From Liriodendron chinense (lineage: Eukaryota > Streptophyta > Magnoliopsida > Magnoliales > Magnoliaceae), in NCBI GenBank assembly GCA_003013855.2, contig ML058453.1, forward strand, positions 2,294,001-2,358,000: a stretch of DNA of 64,000 bases, written 5' to 3'. The notes under the pieces are model-generated. The model was given only the letters and a program-made list of their open reading frames with translations. It had not been told where the DNA came from and ran no database searches. This document shows, in pieces, positions 37,278 to 50,095 of this stretch; the first letter of the stretch is position 1, and the number at the start of each line of letters is the position of its first letter. The translations under genes and the position numbers were made by a program.

Positions 37278-37640
37278 TTTACCTATAAACCCACCATGCC
37301 ACATCAATAGCAAACTACCAATGGACTTTGGCAAGATCCAGGAAACTCCAAACAGCTTGAAGAAGTTATCCCACAATCCTTTGGCAAACCTATAATGGAC
37401 AAAAAGGTGATCCACCGATTCTCATCTTGAAGGCACAACAAACGCATTCAGAAGAACAAAACCTTTTTTCATGAAGATTATCTATTGTTAGCACCTTCTT
37501 TGACCTTTGAAAGAGCACTATAACGCCCCCCGACCCCCCCCCCCCCCCCCCCCCCCCCACGGAAAAAAAAAAGAAGCTATCAGGTGAATCTTGACACTTG
37601 AAGCAGCCCCCCAGTTCATGCACAAATAGAAAGATTTTAA
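37020..37640 (-). pseudogene. L1-type LINE remnant (zinc-binding domain end)
   Basis: On the minus strand, VLTIDNLHEKRF and CSSECVCCAF (about 37430-37500), VDHLF-like DHLFVHYRFAKGLWDNFFKLF (about 37350-37412) and RNNQCFRNKKGQSF (about 37150-37190) follow the order of the reverse-transcriptase-associated zinc-binding domain of plant L1 elements. Stops and two long C runs (37247-37274 and 37534-37558) break it. It belongs to the same type as the LINE in BGAL intron 7 but is a separate, oppositely oriented fragment. Confidence 0.7.
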
Positions 37641-38305
37641 CTGAAAACTTGCCGGACTTGCCAGGAAATAATAATCATCCCCCCATTAACAGAAATGGCG
37701 GAAGACCAAACGAGGTTGCGTAGAGGATAATTTGTTTTTCACACATAAAAATATCACTAATGGTACAATGATTGATTAATTGGGGTTCACTAATGGTACA
37801 AATGATAGATTAATTAGGGTTTGGCATTCTCCAAGAGGAAATACCAGCTCACCAATATTAGCCAATTTGAAGCCTGGCCTGGCTGCCGCTTTCATTAATA
37901 TCCCTATTTTGAAATGCACAAAACAACTTGACTGCTCTTTGAAGCAAACTGGAACCCGTGGTATGCCTTCAACTGACTGCTGTCCAACATAAATCTTTTC
38001 AATCCATCTGTAACATACAATAGATACCAAATGGTTAGGTAAAAAAAAAGAACTGCATGGAATAGAAGAAAAGGCTGTGGGGTGATTGACCCCTTGGCCC
38101 GTACATCCACTTGTAATAATTTGGGGCCACCCAACCGTTTGAAGACAAAGTGATGTTTGGGAAGGGGCGAAAAGCAGAAACTGCACTGGCCAGTTGTAAC
38201 ACGTTTCTGCCTCTTCTGCCAAAATCAATATTCAGGTAAATGGCGGCTTTTTCTTTTGGGTAGAATTAGAGGAAGTCGATTCCACATGATTTCACACACT
38301 CGTGC

Positions 38306-38353
<48 letters not shown>

Positions 38354-38540
38354 TCAGCTTCATTTGGCTTACTGCCATTTCAGGAGTCAGGAAATAATTT
38401 ATGATTTTGGAATTTCTACTAAGTAGAATTTCTAATTTTGCGAAATTCTAGGAGTAAAAATCCGAAAAACCACAAATTAGTTTCCTCACAGCTGGAAACA
38501 AACACAGCCTTAAATAAGTATCTGATTCAGGTTGGAGAGT
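37640..38540. other. OGG1 3' flank with (GA)n
   Basis: Holds the presumed OGG1 3' UTR (just below 38541) and a (GA)20 microsatellite at 38311-38350. A 150-codon minus frame at 37776-38228 has no recognisable family. Confidence 0.4.
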
Positions 38541-40784
38541 TTACCAATTCCCCGACAAGAGCTCAACAGCAACTTCCTGCTTCTCATATTCACTAGAGGC
38601 CAATTTTGTTTCCTTGACAGAGCACAAATCTGATGGTAGAAGTGACTTTTGAGATGGCAATTCACCAATGAAAAGCACATTCTGTGCCCAACCAGCATAC
38701 TTCCCAAATTTGCTTACAAACGCCTCCGCCACATGACTGCAAAGCTTAGGTGTGAGACGCGCGCCTGCAAGCTCCGGCATGAGGTACCGAGATGCAATCT
38801 TTGGATACCCCAAACAAAATGAACATTTGAACATTAAAATCCCAAATAAAAGAACAGCAATCATCACCATAAGTCAGCTCAACTGTCTCTGAAAGTGGAG
38901 TCTAGAGATCTGCAAGTGCAGAACACAGTCATAAAGGGTAGTTTCAAAGAAAAAAAAAACCCGAGGAGAAAGGTTGGAGTGTGATAGATGAGATCTACAG
39001 TACACATAACAGTGTGTATGATTCACAGGCTATTCATCAGGTTAGGCAAATAGCAACCATGCCCTGCCCAAAAATCAGGCTGGTCCACTCATCAGGTGGG
39101 CCAAAAGTCTATGTTGAATGTAGACCATTGTTCTTTTTCTTTCAACCATCCATTTTCTTGTACATGTGTAGGCCACCTGATGAGTGGACCAACCTGATAT
39201 TTGGGCCTGAGCATATTAGTGGTGAGGCCCTCCTGATGGATGGCCCAGGGGGCACGGTTGCTCTGGATCTCTGCTTTGATCTGCCTTTTTGCTTTCACGC
39301 CAATCTCCTCAGAGTTACTCTCCGAGAGATCACGTTAATATAATCAATCAGCACATGTGCAGATGCAGCAGTCAGGAGAAACAAGAATCCAAGGAAAACC
39401 AAAATCATGGCAATCAAAAAATTTTAAGCAGGGTTCTGGTATTCAAGTATCATCATGTGCAATGGATGTTGTGATTTTTGCATCATTCCAAGTTCCTCAA
39501 GTTCTCTGAAATTTTTTACATCAAGCATACTTTGGTGATAACAAAGCACATTCACAATTTTCTGAAACTTGAGCTTTTAACAAAGGGAGAACTTAAGGAA
39601 ACACACCTGCCATACATGCGTATCAACGGGAATAGCATGGTGTTGGTCAAGAGAGAACAGAGCGATGCAGGCTGCCACCTTGGGACCAACTCCAGGCAAA
39701 GTACAGAGGGCATTGATCACTTCCTGAAGCTCCAAATCACGAAGCGAAGCAAGCCAGTCGACACCTCCCCCCGGCTTCGATTGCAAAGCTTTAACTGTAC
39801 CAACTATGTATTTGGCCCTGCTCATCAATAACCAGAATTGAATAATCAACAAGTAAAACATAGTCAAAATAACAGGAAGATTTTTTTTTTTTTTTTTGAA
39901 TGGCACACAATAACAATAACAGGAAAAACAAGCATTCAGTAACGGGAAGATGCACACGATAAACAAGCATCTAGATCAGAAAATAAAAACAAAAAGAGGA
40001 AAGAATCTCGTACAGAAAATTCAAGGTTGGCAAGCCATATTCACCATATATTTGGGTGACTGAACGCTCAAATGAAAATAATTGCAATTACTCATTTCAG
40101 TAAAGAGGAAATGGAGAATACGGGGCTGGCCCAGCTCCAATCATCATGAGTAGCTAGCCCCAAACTACTATTAAGATGTTTTCAACTTGAAACACATCAA
40201 GTCAAAATTGGAGGTCTGGTCATCACTATCAAATAAGCAGTTCTGTCATCCCCTCTTTATTGAACTGATTTTTTTGGATTTTAGTTGAGCACCAAAACAC
40301 ACCATAAGATTGTAAAATGAAATGTAAATGCGAAATTTGAAGAGGGATGTCTTGATGCCTATTTAAGATCAGTGTCTGCTTCAAACATCTATTTGGAGAG
40401 CCTGATAGATGAGGAGGATGTTGAAGAAACATTGCAAACCAATATCTTATTTCGGAAGCATGGTCTTGGATGCATTGTGCATAACATCCGGATTGGGACT
40501 GTTTGAAGGCAATTACCAGAGAACTACAATATTATCAAAGACGATACAAGTGGGGGCATACCATAATATTGCAGAATGCATGAGGTATTCCTCTACTTTT
40601 AAGGCCTCGTATTCTTTTCTCTTCTTAGAAGGCAATGCTACTGCAGACAATTAAGTGATGTAATGTCCAGATGCTATAAGAGCATGGAAATGAGAAACTA
40701 CTTGCTTAAAGTATTTGGACTGATGAAAATTAAGGCACTAAGCTAATCATGAAATCCAAGATAAGAATGTTTAACTAGAGCCCC

Positions 40785-40819
<35 letters not shown>

Positions 40820-43800
40820 ACCAAGTCAGGGAGACAAGCATGGTTTAGTACACTGCTGGTAGTATCTTTTCTGCCACAGATAATCACCACTTTAAACACC
40901 TTCACATGACTGGGTAACTTCTCAGTCATTTTCCCAACATTCATTCACACATATTTACCAGCACAATACTGTTGACCATAAGAACCAATTTATAACAGCA
41001 GGGCAGTCTAATTCTTAAACAGTGTAGACCACTCCAGCGTGACTAGCACTAGGGATAACACATGATCAAGTGTTAGGTCACCTTAACCATGTGTATGGAC
41101 AGCATTAGACTCATTTGGTATTGAGATCACTTTCATCTGTGATGACACAGTAAGTCATGTAGGCTTGCATGGCAAACAGGAAGCTTTCCCATGTGTGGAT
41201 GATTTTTTAACAGGCATTTTTAAGCCCATTATAACAGATGTTATAACACAATAGCAGCCATTAAAACCATTATAACAGTAAAGTGGCACTCCTTTTACAC
41301 TATCAGGGAGTGGCCCATTATTTTGTTCCATTAAGGTTGTTATGCTACTAATTATTAAATTACTCAATAGGTTGAGCTTAGTGGTGAATTGAGTATATTG
41401 ATGGACTGTTAAGGTTCAGAGGATCTTTTTTTTTTCAAAACTATCAGTTGACAACAGCCATAACAGACAATATTTCACCTGATGTCTGTTCGTAATTCCC
41501 TAAAATGACCGTTATACTGGCTGCAGCATCTCATAAAGGCTTTAGGCCCTTGTCACTATCAGGACTTCAAACCTTGATATAGGATGAAGGCATTACGATG
41601 TCATGAAGTCAACTTCTTTCCTATGGGTGTTGCAGCATGTGCACCCCTTCCCACACCATGTTCTGATATTTACTAAGAGAACTGACCACCTACAACCGTC
41701 TGTACTCTACAGCCCATTTTTGTATGCCTTTGGAATATTTGTTTACACTTTTGACCTTAGAAATACCAAATGGGATCTAATGCCTGTAAAAATAGGTTTA
41801 GGTTAAACCAACTTACTGCAGGTTGTAGGTGATGTAACACCCTGGTCTTCCAATACTCAGATGTTCTCTTAAATTATTCTTTTCTTTAAATAGATCGTAA
41901 AATCATGAGACGGTGTTTTTGGAATCCCAATCTAAAAGAAATTTTTGTGAGGGTAGGTTGTGAGACCTCGGTCATATGTAACACAGTCAGAGCACACATG
42001 CTTCTCGATCGACATCCTTCGATGACCCATACGTGGAGTCCTTGAGCACTTAGTGTTGGACCCTAGTGACTTATCTCGGATGACCTTGAAACCTTTATCA
42101 TGTCGACCGCGCCGTCATTGCGGTCACATTGGTGAAAACCACACATCAATCCGATACCCAAGCGCAAAGTAATAGCCCTTTGATCGAAAACCTCGAGAAA
42201 CATAGTTTCTACACACTTGTGTGGGGCCCGCCTAATGTGGGGCCCACTACATGGTCTCCCAACCAGTCATTTCCCCTCCTTTGCAATTATAAAAAAAATA
42301 TATATAGAAATAAATAATAAAATAATGAAAAAAATATAATAAATAAAATTTTAAAAAAAAGGGAGTAATGATGATTAACATCCCACCCATGCCTCCCCAT
42401 GTCACCACCCTTGCTTCATTAATTACAAAGAGAGGGGGGGGGGGGGGGGTTATAAAGAGAGGTGAGGGAGAGTAACGTACACACCCTCACCCTCTTCTTC
42501 CTTCTTTTCTTCTTCTCCATCCGTCCATCCATCCATCCATGGAGAGATCAATCTCCATCTAGGTGGGTACACCCTCCACTCTTTGCGTCCATCCATCCAC
42601 AACCTCCATCTAGGTGAGTACACCCCCACCCTTTGCGTTGATTTTCTTGTCATTCCTTTCTTCGTGATGTAAGGTTAGGATCCACTGATAGTGGACCTCA
42701 TGATGGATATCTTGGGTCATCCAAACTGTCCATGCTGCGGACCCCACTAGGGTGTAACCCCTCCACACACCACACAAGTATTAAAAGAGAGAGAGAGAAG
42801 GACGTGAGGTCCTCTCTTGGTCGGACGTCCAGACGTCTGGCTCTGTGGAGCTCATCATGGCCCACTATGATGCTAGTGTTAGATCGAAGCTGTCCATCGT
42901 CTTTCTCAAATGATTTTAAGCAATGGGGCCACCTTTTTGCGTTCCTCAAAGTGCCCCTGGTAGACCCATGTGTGTTCTACAAAAGCCACATCATATGACG
43001 TGCTGGATGCAAACGTGTAAGTTTTACCGCATGGACAAATATGACTACTTGAAATTTCTGTGCAGAATTTTCTGCACAACAATTCCCGGCCCCATTTTGG
43101 GATCAACTCCCCGATCGCGTGGGGTCCGTTTCGGCCCAGGTGATGTGTCATTCGAGTCGCCACATATACCGAATAAAAGGTCCAAGTGCCTCTACATTGC
43201 TCACACGTGGGGCCCACCAAGGACACCCAAACATGGCCCAAAGCACTAAAATCCAACGTAGATTTCTGAAATAGGAAATGGGCAGCAAGCACAAATGTGC
43301 ATGAAACATAGATCAAAGGTGGGTCCCATCTAGTTGGGCTACATTATCATGAACTATCAGCCCTATAATGAGGTGCCAAAATAGGTGAACGGCGTAGATA
43401 AACTATATACATCAAGGTGGACCCTACAAGCTGGGCCCTATGAAAGTTTCAATGGTGGACATCACTATCCCCACTGTTTTCTATGGTATGGCCCACCTAC
43501 AATCTGGATCAGCTTCAAATTTGGCCCCATAGCCTAAAATCATCTGAGAAAGACGATGGACGGCTTGGATCTAACACTAGCATCATAGTGGGCCATGGTG
43601 AGCTCCACAGTTCTATAGCCCCAAAAAAGAGCCAGACGTCTGGACGTCCAACTAAGAGAGGACCTCACGTCCTTCTCTCTCTCTCTCTCTCTTTTAATAC
43701 TTGTGCGGTGTGTAGTTGGTTTACACCCCAATGGCATCCGCAGCATGAACAGTTTGGATGACCCAAGATCTCCATCATGGGGTCCACTATCAGTGGATCC

Positions 43801-44879
43801 CAACCTTGCATCACGAAGAAAAGAATGACAAGGAAATCAACGCAAATAGTGGGGGTGTACTCACCTAGATGGAGGTTCATCTCTCCATGTGGATAGACAC
43901 AAAGAATGGAGGGTGTACCCACCTAGATGGAGATTGATCTCTCCATGGACGGACGGATGGAGAAAGAGAAAAGAAGGAAGAAGAGGGTGAGGGTGTGTAC
44001 GTTACTCCCCCCCCCCCCCCCCCCAATTAATCATCATTACTACTTTTTTTTTTATTATATTTTTTTCATTATTTTATTATTTATTTTATTTTTTTTATAA
44101 TTGCAAAGGAGGGGAAATGACTGGTTAGGAGACCGTGCGGTGGGCCCCACATTAGGTGGGCCCCACAAAGTGTGTAGAAACTACGTTTTTCGAGGTTTTC
44201 GATCAAAGGGCCATTACTTTGCGCTCGGTGATGTGACCGCAATGACGGCGCGGTCGACATAATAAAGGTTTCAAGGTCATCCAAGATAAGTCACTACTCA
44301 CTAGGGTCCAACACTAAGTACTCAACGGCTCCACGTATAGGTCATCGAAGGTGTCGATCGAGAAGCATATGTGCTCTGTCTATGTTACATATGACCGAGG
44401 TCTCACAACTTACCTTCCTAACAAAAGTTTCTTTCAGGTCGGGATTCCAAAAACACCGTCTCATGCGTGCTTTTACGATCTATTTAAAGAAAAGAATAAT
44501 TTAGAGAACATCTGAGTATTGGAAGACCGGGGTGTTACAATCTACCCCCCTTAAAGAAAATCTTGCCCACGAGATTTAAGAACTTATGTCTTAACCATTA
44601 TGTCAGAAGTAATTAAATTATCCTAATGGTGTATCATATTTCACATATGCTCAAGCGTGCAATCACGACTTGGATTTAATAAGTTATCTCTAAATTCTTG
44701 CTACAATTCTTATATCACATGTCTTAGAGATTAACTATTGTATGTAGGTTCCTCTAAAGGTTGGAATCCTTTCAATGCCAAACAAAAACTAGGGGTTTAT
44801 TTCACTGCCCATCGTCATCACAATTTCCTACAATATATACTAGGATCAGAAGTTTATTCATGTGACAACTCATATGCCA

Positions 44880-44938
<59 letters not shown>

Positions 44939-47900
44939 TAGAACTTTTTTTTTTTTTTCAACGATAGTTCCCAAATATCTAGAGTAAAAATATCTTTTTT
45001 CTGTTCTCAGTGTTCAGGCTAACACGAACGGACGATTGTAGTGGGTTTGAGCCCGATACATTGATCTTCTGCCGGATTAGGGTAGTGAGTTCATTAGTAC
45101 CCTTTTCTAATCCCGATGAAGCTCGATCTTCTGTTTGAGTAGGACATTGAGATCATTGGTAATCTCCAGGATTTAAAAATTGGATCAAACCGCATATACT
45201 TTGTTTAAACACAGTTCCGTAAGTCCACGGTTCCGATTATCCTAAACTTTTGGGGAACATCATAAAAAAAAATTATTCCTAAGAGTAAGGCACAATGACC
45301 CATCATGCAACCGTTGCGCACTCTGATTATTTGATGAACTATTTTACTCGAATTACCATAAAATTCTACAGGTTGTTAAGATTAAAGCCAACATAGTCAA
45401 CTAACTACGAGGATCTTAATCGTAAAGTTACTCTACTTAACTGGATTCCCAATCTGGTTTCAGTGCTTTGTCTAAGGTCAAATCACTTAATAGTTATTTA
45501 CTACACCACTATTCGTTTGATATCAACGATGTTACTCTTGGGTCTAAAGTGTAATTTGGTAGGCAATGATTTTCCCATGGAACCTAAATTTTGCTTCTAA
45601 GTTCAAACGATTATCTTGATGGGTTTCAAAGGAGCCTAAGTTTGTGTCTCTAATTCACAATACACCCTAAGTCTAAGGGGATTTCACCTAAGTTCAACTC
45701 TCTAATTTCATCACCCTACTTGAGACATCCGTAGTTTGTATAAGCTTCTTTTTCCCAAGGCCCGCTTTATCGTCACTCGGCTCTGATATTATCTATAACG
45801 CCCCGATTTTCCTAACCCGGGTTCTAAACCCATGTTTCGAAAATCGAGCGTTAACTTATGAAGATAGCCCACCTTTTAAGTATCATTCCACAGAGTGAGC
45901 ATCACAGCGGAAGGAAAATAAACCATGCATATTGGAAAGATACAACAAATATCTCAGAGTGGTGCCCATAGGGCTTATACAAACCAGATATTTCGAATCT
46001 AAATCAAATACAGAAATAAAATAATTTCACTCATAAAAAAAAAAAAAATTAATAACTATTGTTAAAATGCAAAGACATCCAGCTCCTCTTTGGACAAACG
46101 CAGTCCATTATCGTCCCTGATCTCATCATCGTGCTCCTCACCAATAATACATGTATATTATTCAAATCACCCGCACCAACTGTATGGTTGAAATATAACA
46201 GCATGAGTGGCCAGCTCAATGTAAGGTCCCCTCAAGATTACACACCAACACATTAATCAAGAATAAAAGAAATGTACAAAACATTCATAATGCAGTATTT
46301 CTTAAATGCATGAATGCATGCACATGTCCCTCAGCTTGAGGATGCACATCCAGCTGGAAAATGTGGTCTGGAAGTCACTAAGGACACACATCAGCCACAC
46401 AATGCAAATTCATCAATTGGTGATCCAGAAGTCACTCAGGACACACATCGGCCTCACCCGGTGGTCTGAAAGTCACTAAAGACACACATCAGCCCCACAA
46501 TGCAAATCCATCACGAGTGGTTATCACCAGTGAAAATACCAAAGGTACGTGCTCTCAGCAACTAGACCACCCGACGATAATATGGCTCGTCACCACACGT
46601 CCCGTCTGTGCCATGATATATATGATTAAATCAACCATTATTATTCCAATTTACAACCAAACCAATTATGACATTCCCTTACAACTAGTAGCCTTTCATT
46701 GCAATAATTCTCCAAAATATTTTTCACCAGTCCAACTAGGGACATAATCAATAAATCATCTCAATAGGACATTCAGTCCAACCAGTCCATATAAGGACAC
46801 CATCAAAATATTCTCTCATCAGTCCAACTAGGGACATAGTCAATAATTCATTTCAACGGGACATTCAGTCCAACCAGTCCATATAAAGATATCCTGAAAA
46901 TATTTCCAATATTTGCTTCTAAAGGCCACTTAGTTTAAGGTCCCATCAGATATAGGTGATCACAACCATTCACATTCATAATCCACTCCCAGATTCCAAA
47001 CAAAAGAAGTGAAAATGACAATTTCAATGTCCGTAAACAATTCACAGTTATAAGGAAGAAATTCATGTATCACAAAAATTAAATATACGATTAGATAACA
47101 ACACAGGTAATCATGAGACAGAGTTAAAATATCAGTTATAAATTATTAAAACTATTGCTTAATTAACATGGCAGCGGAAAGCTCAAGGGGAGGAATCATC
47201 ACCTTAAGAGTTGAATCACCTATTAATGTTGCTAAGAGGTGCGTGCGTCCTTAGAATCGAGTCCTGATTCAAGAATTGTGCAATTATACAGTTAGATCGT
47301 AGTATTACACACTATCTGTGGCCAAGGTTAGTCCTATAGTCCTGATGATCAGGACAAGTCTCAACTTCCTATGGCCCCAAACCCTAAACAGGATAGATGG
47401 TTTGGATCGTAAGGATTTTAAGGTTTCTTGCTATAGTTTAAGTTAGGTTTTAGGATTTAGATCCAACGTTACCTGGTAGTTCACATCCAGTTTCTAAGTG
47501 GTCCATCAGATGGTCTAGATAAGTGGTGGACCCCTTGTATAGTCCCACACAAATTTCAAGTTAAACAGATTTTTAGTTCAGATTTGGTTCCGAGCCATTT
47601 TTGTGTCTAATTGGAGATCACATGGGGCCCACATTTAATAAAATAAAAGAGTCATTTGGTAGACCCATATATAAGCTTAAAAAACCACTAGACATCATTC
47701 CTAGATTGGTTGTATACAATTTATGGCGATGGCCCAAAGATGAGTACTTGGAAGAACTGTGCAGAAATATAACCCAGAAATGATTTTGGCCCCACTTTGG
47801 GCAAGCTCCATGATCAAATGGGGACGATAATAGACTGCGTTTGTCCAAAGAGGAGCTGGATGTCTTTGCATTTTAACAATAGTTATTAATTTTTTTTTTT

Positions 47901-49315
47901 ATGATTGAAATTATTTTATTTCTGTATTTGATTTAGATTCGAAATATCTGGTTTGTATAAGCCCTATGGGCACCACTCTGAGATATTTGTTGTATCTTTC
48001 CAATATGCATGGTTTATTTTCCTTCCGCTATGACGCTCACTTTGTGGAATGATACTTAAAAGGTGGGCCATCTTCATAAGTTAACGCTTGGTTTTCAAAA
48101 CGCAGGTTTATAACCCGGGTTAGGAAAATCGGGGCGTTACAGGTGATTAGTCCTAATTTACCAATCGGTTAATGCCATGTCCCGATCCCATTACCATTTG
48201 AATGTCAATTTGTAGTAAGCTCCTGTGTCACCGCTACCCTTTACTACTGTTATGAGAATTGTTAAGCACTTGAAACCTAGCAATGGAGAAGGGAGACATT
48301 TCAAATGAACACTTTGGGGTTTCTTTATATGCTTATGAAATTGATAGTAATAAAAAGGACAGATATTCCTTAACTTACATTAAACGTGAGGCGATATATG
48401 ATGCTTGAGCTGAGAGTTTGTACTCTATAGAGTACAATTGGGTTTCAATTTGTACAAGTGGACCCATTGTTCAGTCTTCAGTGATCCAAACCCCATTGAT
48501 ACAATGGGCCTCACTATGGATGGGCAATGCACCATCCCTCATATTGTGAAATCCTAGCCCTTCAAATGGTACCAACAAATTGACTGTAAAGAAAGGAAAT
48601 ACAGCCACATTCGGCGTTCAACTAAAAAAAGGCCCTTTTTTCCTTTCGGAAAATAACGACTGCTTCTTTTTTCTGTTGATGGGTAAGCTGGCTTCAAGCC
48701 CCTAGACCACGATGTCAAAATGCACCTATCTAGCATTGCACCATGGGCGTTAACCCATATTGCATCCATTTTATAAAAAAAGCAGAAGATACAACGAGAA
48801 ATAGCACCCATTTTATAAAAAAAGCAGAAGATACAGCGAGAAATAGCACGATTAAAATGAGAGAGAGAGAGAGAGGCCATGTTTTTTTACGACTTTCCCA
48901 TCTCGGGAATATTTGGCGCATTGGCACAACGATGCTGCCCATCATACTAACAGTTTGGACCACTGAACCATGGGCCCTGACTGTACAGGCTGAAAATTCA
49001 AGCATACCATACAAACTACAAAGTCTCAGTCTGAGCATTGTATGTATTATCTCCACTACTCTATCACATACAACATGAAACAAACAATAATCGATGGACT
49101 GCCCCACAATTATTAAACAAAATACAATGAAAAACGAGGAAAAGAAAAAATGGGTGTGAACCAAATTCGGTGCATTTCAATCAGACCAACTACAGTTTTT
49201 TTATATTCAAGCTTCTGTTTGGGATTTCCAAGGCTTTTTATTCTCCGAACATGACTGATGAAACTCTTAAATCTATCTGTGATCTCCTTCTTTTTTCTTC
49301 TTTTTTTGGTGTGTG

Positions 49316-49351
<36 letters not shown>

Positions 49352-50095
49352 CACTATCCGTGGAAGTAAACAAGGAGAAGTGCAAGGACCCAACCTGTAA
49401 CCGAACCCATCTGTCCGAAGCTGCTCCTCGGAAACCAACGAGAGCTGTTCCAAAGACGGGAATTCATGGAAATCAAAGCCTCCAACAGAACCCAAATAAT
49501 CACCGAAGGAAGAAATGACGCCGACCATGTTCGTAATCCTTTTGATGTTGTTGTTCGACGAGCAGAGGAACTGGAACAGGCACTCGATCGGGTCCTGCCG
49601 AAGCACGCGAGCCCCAGCGAGGTGAGGCGCCAGCTGTGCGAAGCGGGCGTCGGACGCAGAGAAGTTCCTCCAGATGTCTGCGAGGGAGAGGGAGAGGTTG
49701 AGGTAGTCATGGAGGGCAGAGACGGCCTGGAGGCGATCGGGGGTGTGGTGGACGAAGAAGGCTACCCCACTGGAGGAGTCATCGTGGCCGTCGATATGCT
49801 TGAGGGAGATGAGGTGGGATTTGATGGGGCCGGTGAATTGGGATGGGCCAGTCTGCTTCCAACGGAAGGTCTGGCCGGTGGGGAATGTGAGGGGTAGGGA
49901 GAGTTCTGACCGTTGGATGTTGAGGGGTTCCCATGATAATGGTGGTGATGGTGGGGATTGGACGGTGAGATTTCTTTTGGTTTTGGAAGATGGGAGAGAT
50001 CTGGGATGATGGATGGATGATGGGGGTGTTGATGGATGAGGACGAGATGGTCTTTTTGAAGAAAGAAATGGGGGTTTTAGTCTTTGCCGTTTCAT
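38541..50095 (-). CDS. OGG1: 8-oxoguanine DNA glycosylase OGG1 (3 exons)
   Basis: Exons on the minus strand: 50095-49395, 39817-39607, 38798-38541. They total 1170 nt (389 aa plus stop) with GT-AG introns and consistent phases (2, 0). The enzyme excises 8-oxoguanine opposite cytosine and nicks the strand, starting base-excision repair. Exon 1 carries the OGG_N fold (TFPTGQTFRWKQTG, ARVLRQDPIECLFQFLCSSN) after a basic N-terminus (MKRQRL...), a likely nuclear localisation signal. Exon 2 carries the helix-hairpin-helix LPGVGPKVAACIALFSLDQ with catalytic Lys280, then PVDTHVWQ with Asp299. Exon 3 completes the glycosylase fold (AGWAQNVLFIGELPSQK). The start was chosen at 50095 because plant homologues begin with this MKR-type segment. 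The frame stays open upstream to an ATG at 50284, but that ATG comes from a MITE. The gene looks intact; the only oddity is its 9577-bp first intron. Confidence 0.92.
38799..39606 (-). other. OGG1 intron 2 with a small MITE
   Basis: The 808-bp intron contains a short palindromic element. GCCCTGCCCAAAAATCAGGC... at 39061-39103 and its inverse at 39169-39211 share CTGGTCCACTCATCAGGTGG / CCACCTGATGAGTGGACCAA. The arms are about 42 bp and the loop about 65 bp. Confidence 0.7.
39818..41827 (-). other. OGG1 intron 1, 3' part (downstream in gene direction)
   Basis: About 2 kb of intron with a run of 34 C (40786-40819) and a short-repeat AT-rich stretch with ATTATAACAG / GTTATAAC motifs (41225-41560). 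No gene or classifiable element. Confidence 0.45.
41833..44539. repeat. Large inverted repeat (hairpin module), arms about 1.05 kb
   Basis: The left arm (41833-42927) returns as its reverse complement in the right arm (43520-44539). Matching landmarks are TGTAACACCCTGGTCTTCCA at 41833 with its inverse at 44539, GTCGACCGCGCCGTCATTGC near 42104 with its inverse near 44239, and GACGTCCAGACGTCTGGCTC near 42824 with its inverse near 43630. The loop is about 590 bp. Even the G-run in one arm (42434-42449) is mirrored by the C-run in the other (44007-44024). Confidence 0.85.
44540..45795. other. Interior of the composite element, no gene
   Basis: No open frame or recognised protein. It contains a polypurine tract on the minus strand near 44542-44553, a (TA)n tract of about 54 bp (44884-44937) and a degenerate tRNA primer site near 45780-45795. 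Confidence 0.55.
45796..48141. repeat. Inverted-repeat module, arms about 325 bp
   Basis: The first 325 bp (starting ATAACGCCCCGATTTTCCTA) are repeated as reverse complement at 47820-48141 (ending TAGGAAAATCGGGGCGTTAC plus A). Matching includes GGACAAACGCAGTC / GACTGCGTTTGTCC and the AACCCGGGTT palindrome. The roughly 1.7-kb loop contains short direct repeats (TCAGTCCAACCAGTCCATAT at about 46764 and 46866; AGTCACTMAGGACACACATC three times, 46375-46480). Confidence 0.85.
48147..49394 (-). other. OGG1 intron 1, 5' part
   Basis: Contains a 41-bp tandem duplication (CATTTTATAAAAAAAGCAGA..., about 48767 and 48808), a short (GA)n and an interrupted (GT)n at 49309-49350 just inside the exon 1 donor. 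No gene seen. Confidence 0.5.

Larger units (their letters stand above)
41833..48141 (-). mobile_element. Composite LTR-retrotransposon-like element in OGG1 intron 1, flanked by GGTGA
   Basis: Flanked by identical 5-bp repeats GGTGA (41828-41832 and 48142-48146). Read on the minus strand it has an LTR-like module (48141-45796), a degenerate primer site TATCAGAGC (about 45780-45795), 1.25 kb without coding sequence, a polypurine tract AAGGGGGGTAGA (44553-44542) and a second LTR-like module (44539-41833). The ends TGTAAC(A/G)CCC resemble Tekay/Del-type gypsy LTR ends. The two modules are not simple copies of each other: outside the first ~19 bases and one shared internal segment (near 42950-43120 and 47650-47800) they differ. 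No gag or pol is left, so it would be non-autonomous. Classification is inference; the ends and the flanking repeat are read directly. Confidence 0.65.

Noticed and set aside
37776..38228. 150-codon minus-strand frame between the LINE remnant and OGG1
   Set aside because: No recognisable domain, no splice-compatible link to OGG1 (which has its own stop at 38541-38543), and it lies in the expected 3' UTR/spacer.
42906..43316. 136-codon minus-strand frame in the hairpin loop
   Set aside because: No family match; lies in the composite element's non-coding module, and the related right-hand module does not conserve the frame.
48554..49164. Frames with repeated FCFFYKM segments
   Set aside because: They arise from a 41-bp tandem duplication in OGG1 intron 1, not from a protein.
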